From an uncultured Clostridium sp. (GTDB lineage Bacteria; Bacillota; Clostridia; Clostridiales; Clostridiaceae), in NCBI GenBank assembly GCA_934746015.1, contig CAKVEW010000001.1, positions 124,001 to 188,000 of the forward strand: 64,000 bases of DNA, in the 5' to 3' direction. The position numbers were made by a program, and so were the translations under genes. This document shows, piece by piece, positions 60,130 to 64,000 of the stretch (positions are counted from its first letter, which is position 1; every line of letters begins with the position of its first letter). The notes beneath the pieces were generated by a model. That model worked only from the letters and a program-made list of their open reading frames with translations, was not told where the DNA came from and made no database searches.

Positions 60130-61215
60130 TTATTTTTTCATATCTGAACTTGAGAAATTACTAAATGGGAAGTTTACTGGCATACCAGTTTTTCTAGACT
60201 TATATGCAGCTAATATTATAGATAAAGGTACAATTGCATCTTCACCACTTACATATGGTTTTCTATCTTCATTTACAGCTTCAATAACATCTCTAAATAA
60301 AGGTGTATGTCCTTTACCATAAACACTATCTATTTCCACTTGTAAATCTTTCTTTACAGCTTCCTCATCTTCACCTTCAAATCTCCAAGTCTTAAGTTCA
60401 TTAACAGCAAGACCACCTATTACTACAGTTCCATCAGTACCAAATACACTTAAAGTCTCCTCTAAGTTCTTTGGATATACCACTGCACTACCTTCAACCA
60501 TACCTATAGCACCATTTTTAAATCTTATTAATATTGCCCCAAAGTCTTCTCCTTCTATAGGATTCCTAAAAGTATCACATTCAGCGTATACTCTTTCAAC
60601 TTCCGAACCTATCATCCATTGTAGTAAGTCTATATTATGAATACATTGATTCATTAAAGTACCACCATCTAAATCCCAAGTACCTCTCCATGGAGCCTGC
60701 TTATAATAATTATCATCCCTTCTCCAAAGGATTCTTGCAGTACCATTCATTATTCTTCCAAATTTATCATTTTCAACTGCTTCTCTTAACTTTTGAACTG
60801 GCTTATTAAATCTATTTTGATGAGCTACAGATAATTTTACATTGTTTTTCTTTGCTACTTTAATCATTTCATTTGCATCATCTATTGACATAGCCATTGG
60901 TTTTTCAACTATTACATGCTTACCTTTATTCATACAATATATTGCTATCTCCGCATGATATCCACTTTCTGTTGCAATTGTTACTACATCTATATCTTCT
61001 TTTTCAAGCATTTTCTTATAATCTTCGTATATTCCAACTTTTAAAGAATCATCATTCATTTTTTCAATATATTCTTTTGCTTTTGCCTCAGCAAGCTCAA
61101 TTTTAACATCACAAGTAGCTACTAAACTAGCTACATCTTTATTCTCATAAAGCCCTTCTACATGTTTATATGAAATCCTACCGCATCCAATAATTGCAAA
61201 ATTAAGTTTTTTCAT
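60130..61215 (-). CDS. Gfo/Idh/MocA-family NAD-dependent sugar oxidoreductase
   Basis: 361 residues. N-terminal Rossmann fold with AIIGCGRISYKHVEG (7-21), catalytic-region EKPMAMS near 99-105 and the C-terminal alpha/beta domain with GGTLMNQCIHNIDLLQW near 185-201. The family oxidises sugars or UDP-sugars. Its place after a sugar transferase gene (12 nt) suggests a role in making an unusual nucleotide sugar (for example UDP-sugar 3-oxidation) for the surface polysaccharide. The substrate cannot be fixed. Confidence 0.83.
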   Translation of the reverse strand: MKKLNFAIIGCGRISYKHVEGLYENKDVASLVATCDVKIELAEAKAKEYIEKMNDDSLKVGIYEDYKKMLEKEDIDVVTIATESGYHAEIAIYCMNKGKHVIVEKPMAMSIDDANEMIKVAKKNNVKLSVAHQNRFNKPVQKLREAVENDKFGRIMNGTARILWRRDDNYYKQAPWRGTWDLDGGTLMNQCIHNIDLLQWMIGSEVERVYAECDTFRNPIEGEDFGAILIRFKNGAIGMVEGSAVVYPKNLEETLSVFGTDGTVVIGGLAVNELKTWRFEGEDEEAVKKDLQVEIDSVYGKGHTPLFRDVIEAVNEDRKPYVSGEDAIVPLSIILAAYKSRKTGMPVNFPFSNFSSSDMKK

Positions 61216-61227
61216 TTCTATACCACC

Positions 61228-61833
61228 CTATATACATTTTATTATAGTTTTTACTATTAAATATATATCAAAAAAAACATTACCTTTTTCTATATATTCA
61301 AGATTTAAATTTAGTTTATCCTTCATAATAACATTAATATAATAATCTTCTGGATTATCTACCTCTCCAAGTATATCATTTTCATCCTTATACCTTAAAG
61401 ATGCTATATCAGTTATTCCCGGTCTAACATCTAAAACTTTCTTCTGGTCTTCATTATATAAAGCAACATATTTAGGTACTTCTGGCCTTGGTCCAACTAA
61501 ACTCATATCGCCTTTTAAAACATTAAATAATTGAGGTAATTCATCTATTTTAAATTTTCTAAGAAAAGCCCCAACCTTTGTTATTCTATTATCTTTACCT
61601 ATAGTAATTTGTTTACCAAGTCTTTCAGCATCAGTTACCATAGTTCTAAATTTATATATATTAAATTCTTTTCCATATCTACCAACTCTTTTTTGTAAAA
61701 ACAATATACTTCCCTTTGAATCTAACTTTATTGCAATACTTACCAATATAAATATTGGCAATAAAATTATTATTCCAACTAAAGATATAATAAAATCAAA
61801 AATTCTCTTTGTAATTTGATTAACTTTACTCAT
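61228..61833 (-). CDS. initiating sugar-phosphate transferase (bacterial sugar transferase family)
   Basis: 201 residues. One hydrophobic N-terminal hairpin (11-33) then the catalytic domain: FLQKRVGRYGKEFNIYKFRTM (46-66), KIDELPQLFNVLKGDMSLVGPRPE (95-118) and RPGITDIA (139-146). This family moves a sugar-1-phosphate from a nucleotide sugar to undecaprenyl phosphate, the first step of repeat-unit synthesis. It is 39 nt downstream of the CapD-like gene in the same operon. Confidence 0.9.
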   Translation of the reverse strand: MSKVNQITKRIFDFIISLVGIIILLPIFILVSIAIKLDSKGSILFLQKRVGRYGKEFNIYKFRTMVTDAERLGKQITIGKDNRITKVGAFLRKFKIDELPQLFNVLKGDMSLVGPRPEVPKYVALYNEDQKKVLDVRPGITDIASLRYKDENDILGEVDNPEDYYINVIMKDKLNLNLEYIEKGNVFFDIYLIVKTIIKCI

Positions 61834-61872
61834 TAACTATCCTCTACTTCTATATAAATATCCACAAATTAT

Positions 61873-63729
61873 TTATTCTTCCGTTACAGCTACCTCATTA
61901 ACTTCTGAGGGTTCCTTATAGGTAGGAACTATTTGCTTCATTTTTTCTTTTATTTTCTTATCATCATTTTCTTTTAATAATCCCTTTAATTCATCTAATT
62001 TCTTATTTAAACTATCAATACTCTCAAAAGTCGGTTTACCAATATATATTTTATTATGCTCAGTATTTTGTAAACCTTCCTCACTCATAAGTAACTCTTC
62101 ATATAACTTTTCACCTGGTCTTAATCCAGTAATTTTAATTTTTATATCTCTATTAGGCTCTAAGCCAGAAAGTTTTATTAAATCTACAGCTAAATCATAA
62201 ATCTTAACTGGTTTTCCCATATCTAAAACAAAAACTTCTCCACCCTTAGCAAAGCATCCAGCTTGAAGTACTAATTGTGCAGCCTCTGGAATAAGCATAA
62301 AATACCTAGTAATATTTTTATGAGTTACAGTTACTGGCCCACCATTTTGTATTTGCTTTTTAAATAAAGGTATTACTGAACCATTGCTTCCTAAAACATT
62401 ACCAAATCTAACTGCTACAAACTCTGTATCACTTATTGTGTTATATGATTGTATAATCATCTCGCAAAGTCTCTTAGTAGCTCCCATTATATTAGTAGGA
62501 TTTACAGCCTTATCTGTAGATATTAAAACTAATCTATCAATTTTATGCAGATGAGCTGTTTTTACTAAATTTAAAGTACCAAAAACATTATTTTTAATAG
62601 CTTCTTTAGGACTATCTTCCATTAATGGAACATGTTTGTGAGCTGCAGCATGAAATACAACATCTATTTTATACTTGTCAAATATCTCTTCTAATCTATC
62701 TTTATCCCTAATAGAACCTATTAATACATCCATATTTATATTAGGATATCTATCCTTAAGTTCATTTTGAATATCATAAACTGTATTTTCATATATATCA
62801 AATAAAATTAATTTTTTAGGACCATACAGAACTATTTGCCTACATAATTCTGATCCTATAGATCCCCCAGCTCCTGTCACTAGTACAACTTTATTATTTA
62901 AATAGTTTGAAATTCCATTGCTATCTAAAACAACAGGATCTCGTCCAAGTAAATCTTCTAATTCTACATCTTTAATCTTACTAACTGTAGCTTCACCAGA
63001 TATTATTTCATATATTCCTGGAATTATTTTTACCTTACAATTAGTTTTTTTACATATTTCTAAAATTTCTCTTTTATTTTCATTATCTATAGAAGGAATT
63101 GCTAATATTATAGTATCAATTTCTTTTTCCTCAGCTAATCTAACTATATCTTCTCTCTTTCCTTCAACTTTTACTCCACTAATACGCTTTCCTTGTTTAA
63201 AATCTCTATCATCTATCAATAGGATAGGATTTAATTTAAGATTTCTTCTTGCAAGCATTTCATTAATAATCATCGTTCCAGCAGAACCTGCTCCTATAAT
63301 CATAACTCTCTCTTGATCACTTGCATATTTATATGGCATATATAATAATGCCCTTCTATAAACTCTATATAAAATTCTATATCCTAATGTAAAAATACAT
63401 ACGAGCATTGTTCCTATTACAGATACATTTAGTGGTATTGTAGAGCCAAAATTTCTAGTATAAAGAATAACAATTGCCCCTGCTAAAATTCCACCACCTA
63501 CACCTAATAAAAATTCATCTGTACCTGTCAAATGCCAAAGAGAGCTATACATCTTAAACAATGCGAAACATACAATATAAGCAACTGTAACAAATATCAT
63601 ATCCTCTTGATATATAGTTGCAAATTCAGTAAATCTCTCATAAGCTGTAATATTAATAGCTAGAAGATATGCCATATTTACTAAGAATATATCTATTATT
63701 ACAAGTAAGAATGTTTTAAGCCTATTCAT
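61873..63729 (-). CDS. CapD-like membrane-anchored nucleotide-sugar dehydratase/epimerase
   Basis: 618 residues. Four N-terminal transmembrane helices (about 8-125) and a first Rossmann-like domain (MIIGAGSAGTMII near 142-154) are followed by the catalytic extended-SDR domain (about 280-560) with VTGAGGSIGSELCRQ near 284-298 and DVVFHAAAHKHVPLME near 355-370. Members are UDP-GlcNAc 4,6-dehydratases or related enzymes that begin capsule or glycan sugar synthesis. The C-terminus is charged. It is the first complete gene of the cluster on this side. Confidence 0.88.
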   Translation of the reverse strand: MNRLKTFLLVIIDIFLVNMAYLLAINITAYERFTEFATIYQEDMIFVTVAYIVCFALFKMYSSLWHLTGTDEFLLGVGGGILAGAIVILYTRNFGSTIPLNVSVIGTMLVCIFTLGYRILYRVYRRALLYMPYKYASDQERVMIIGAGSAGTMIINEMLARRNLKLNPILLIDDRDFKQGKRISGVKVEGKREDIVRLAEEKEIDTIILAIPSIDNENKREILEICKKTNCKVKIIPGIYEIISGEATVSKIKDVELEDLLGRDPVVLDSNGISNYLNNKVVLVTGAGGSIGSELCRQIVLYGPKKLILFDIYENTVYDIQNELKDRYPNINMDVLIGSIRDKDRLEEIFDKYKIDVVFHAAAHKHVPLMEDSPKEAIKNNVFGTLNLVKTAHLHKIDRLVLISTDKAVNPTNIMGATKRLCEMIIQSYNTISDTEFVAVRFGNVLGSNGSVIPLFKKQIQNGGPVTVTHKNITRYFMLIPEAAQLVLQAGCFAKGGEVFVLDMGKPVKIYDLAVDLIKLSGLEPNRDIKIKITGLRPGEKLYEELLMSEEGLQNTEHNKIYIGKPTFESIDSLNKKLDELKGLLKENDDKKIKEKMKQIVPTYKEPSEVNEVAVTEE

Positions 63730-63861
63730 TTTCTTCCTCCTCTTCTATGTAATTAGAAGATTTACATTAAATAATTTAATCAATATTAAAATTTACGTAT
63801 ATAATTATACTACTATTTTATTTTAATTGTCCATATACCTATAATTAGTATCTAGACTATG

Positions 63862-64000
63862 CTATTTTCCTATCTTATCCTTCACTAATTTTATCATTTC
63901 ACTAATAATATTTCTATAAGCAAATAATATAACAAATACATTAATAATTGTAAGAAGCAATATTGTCGTATTAAATTTATACTTGCTTGAATAAGCAGCT
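63862..64000 (-). CDS. C-terminus of a membrane protein (partial, cut by window end)
   Basis: A minus-strand frame enters from the right edge and stops at a TAG (63862-63864). The 46 visible residues hold one membrane helix (TTILLLTIINVFVILFAY) and the basic tail KLVKDKIGK. It sits upstream of the CapD-like gene and could be a chain-length or export component of the polysaccharide cluster, but too little is seen to name it. Confidence 0.45.
   Translation of the reverse strand, partial: AAYSSKYKFNTTILLLTIINVFVILFAYRNIISEMIKLVKDKIGK

Noticed and set aside
1..64000. Prophage, integrative element or rRNA/tRNA genes
   Set aside because: No integrase, phage structural genes, attachment repeats, tRNA cloverleaf or rRNA sequence was recognised.

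Overview
The window is AT-rich, densely coded DNA with short intergenic regions, purine-rich Shine-Dalgarno sites and intrinsic hairpin-plus-T terminators. Its gene content (gerK spore-germination receptor, reverse rubrerythrin, FeoAB, a siderophore importer, an LPxTG-anchored GH89 glycosidase, YtrABC-like and GalU/CapD polysaccharide genes, no respiratory chain) points to a Gram-positive, anaerobic, spore-forming Clostridium sensu stricto, probably a host- or gut-associated species. The gerKA-gerKC / gerKB divergent layout and the large GH89 enzyme recall the C. perfringens neighbourhood. No species name can be proven from the sequence alone.

Layout. 1-7.6 kb: start of a probable cardiolipin synthase (cut by the window edge), reverse rubrerythrin, a four-gene siderophore ABC importer behind a promoter with two Fur boxes, a small alarmone synthetase, a DUF2225 protein and a soluble chemoreceptor-like protein. 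7.6-16.4 kb: a thiol/sulfur and iron block with a four-domain CoA-disulfide-reductase/rhodanese/TusA/DsrE protein, ArsR and Crp regulators, a glutaredoxin-like protein, small membrane proteins, a YgbA-like protein behind a perfect Fur-box match, and a CydDC-like ABC exporter pair whose promoter also holds Fur-like boxes. 16.5-17.8 kb: an IS1595-like gene between 18-bp inverted repeats, whose protein appears to have lost all catalytic residues. 17.8-20.1 kb: feoAB. 20.1-26.8 kb: a 2009-residue cell-wall-anchored alpha-N-acetylglucosaminidase with a leader that looks like a BglG/LicT-type antitermination switch, and a small EF-hand-like membrane protein downstream.

26.8-36.6 kb: FliK-like and FlhB-like (YlqG/YlqH-type) genes with a metallophosphoesterase, two tandem paralogous lipoproteins, a two-component system, tyrS and a small P-loop protein. 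36.7-41.8 kb: a GAF-GGDEF protein and the gerK receptor genes. 41.8-48.3 kb: a 51-residue zinc-ribbon protein with a structured leader, then an operon joining a CUT1-type sugar ABC importer, a UbiA prenyltransferase and a cytosolic NMT1-fold protein. 48.3-54 kb: a repeat-filled intergenic region, trpS, and galU / acyltransferase / glycosyltransferase genes. 54-64 kb: BrnQ, a YtrABC-like ABC operon, an O-antigen-ligase-like protein and the start of a surface polysaccharide cluster (Gfo/Idh/MocA, sugar transferase, CapD-like), ending in a gene cut by the right edge.

The genes fall into three linked themes: iron uptake and thiol/redox protection under Fur- and PerR-like sites; host-glycan use at the cell surface; and spore germination plus envelope polysaccharide assembly. 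The observations most worth following are the antitermination leader of the GH89 gene, the apparently domesticated IS1595-like protein, the modular hairpin repeats at 32.2, 34.5 and 48.4 kb, and the prenyltransferase/NMT1-fold genes attached to a sugar importer.
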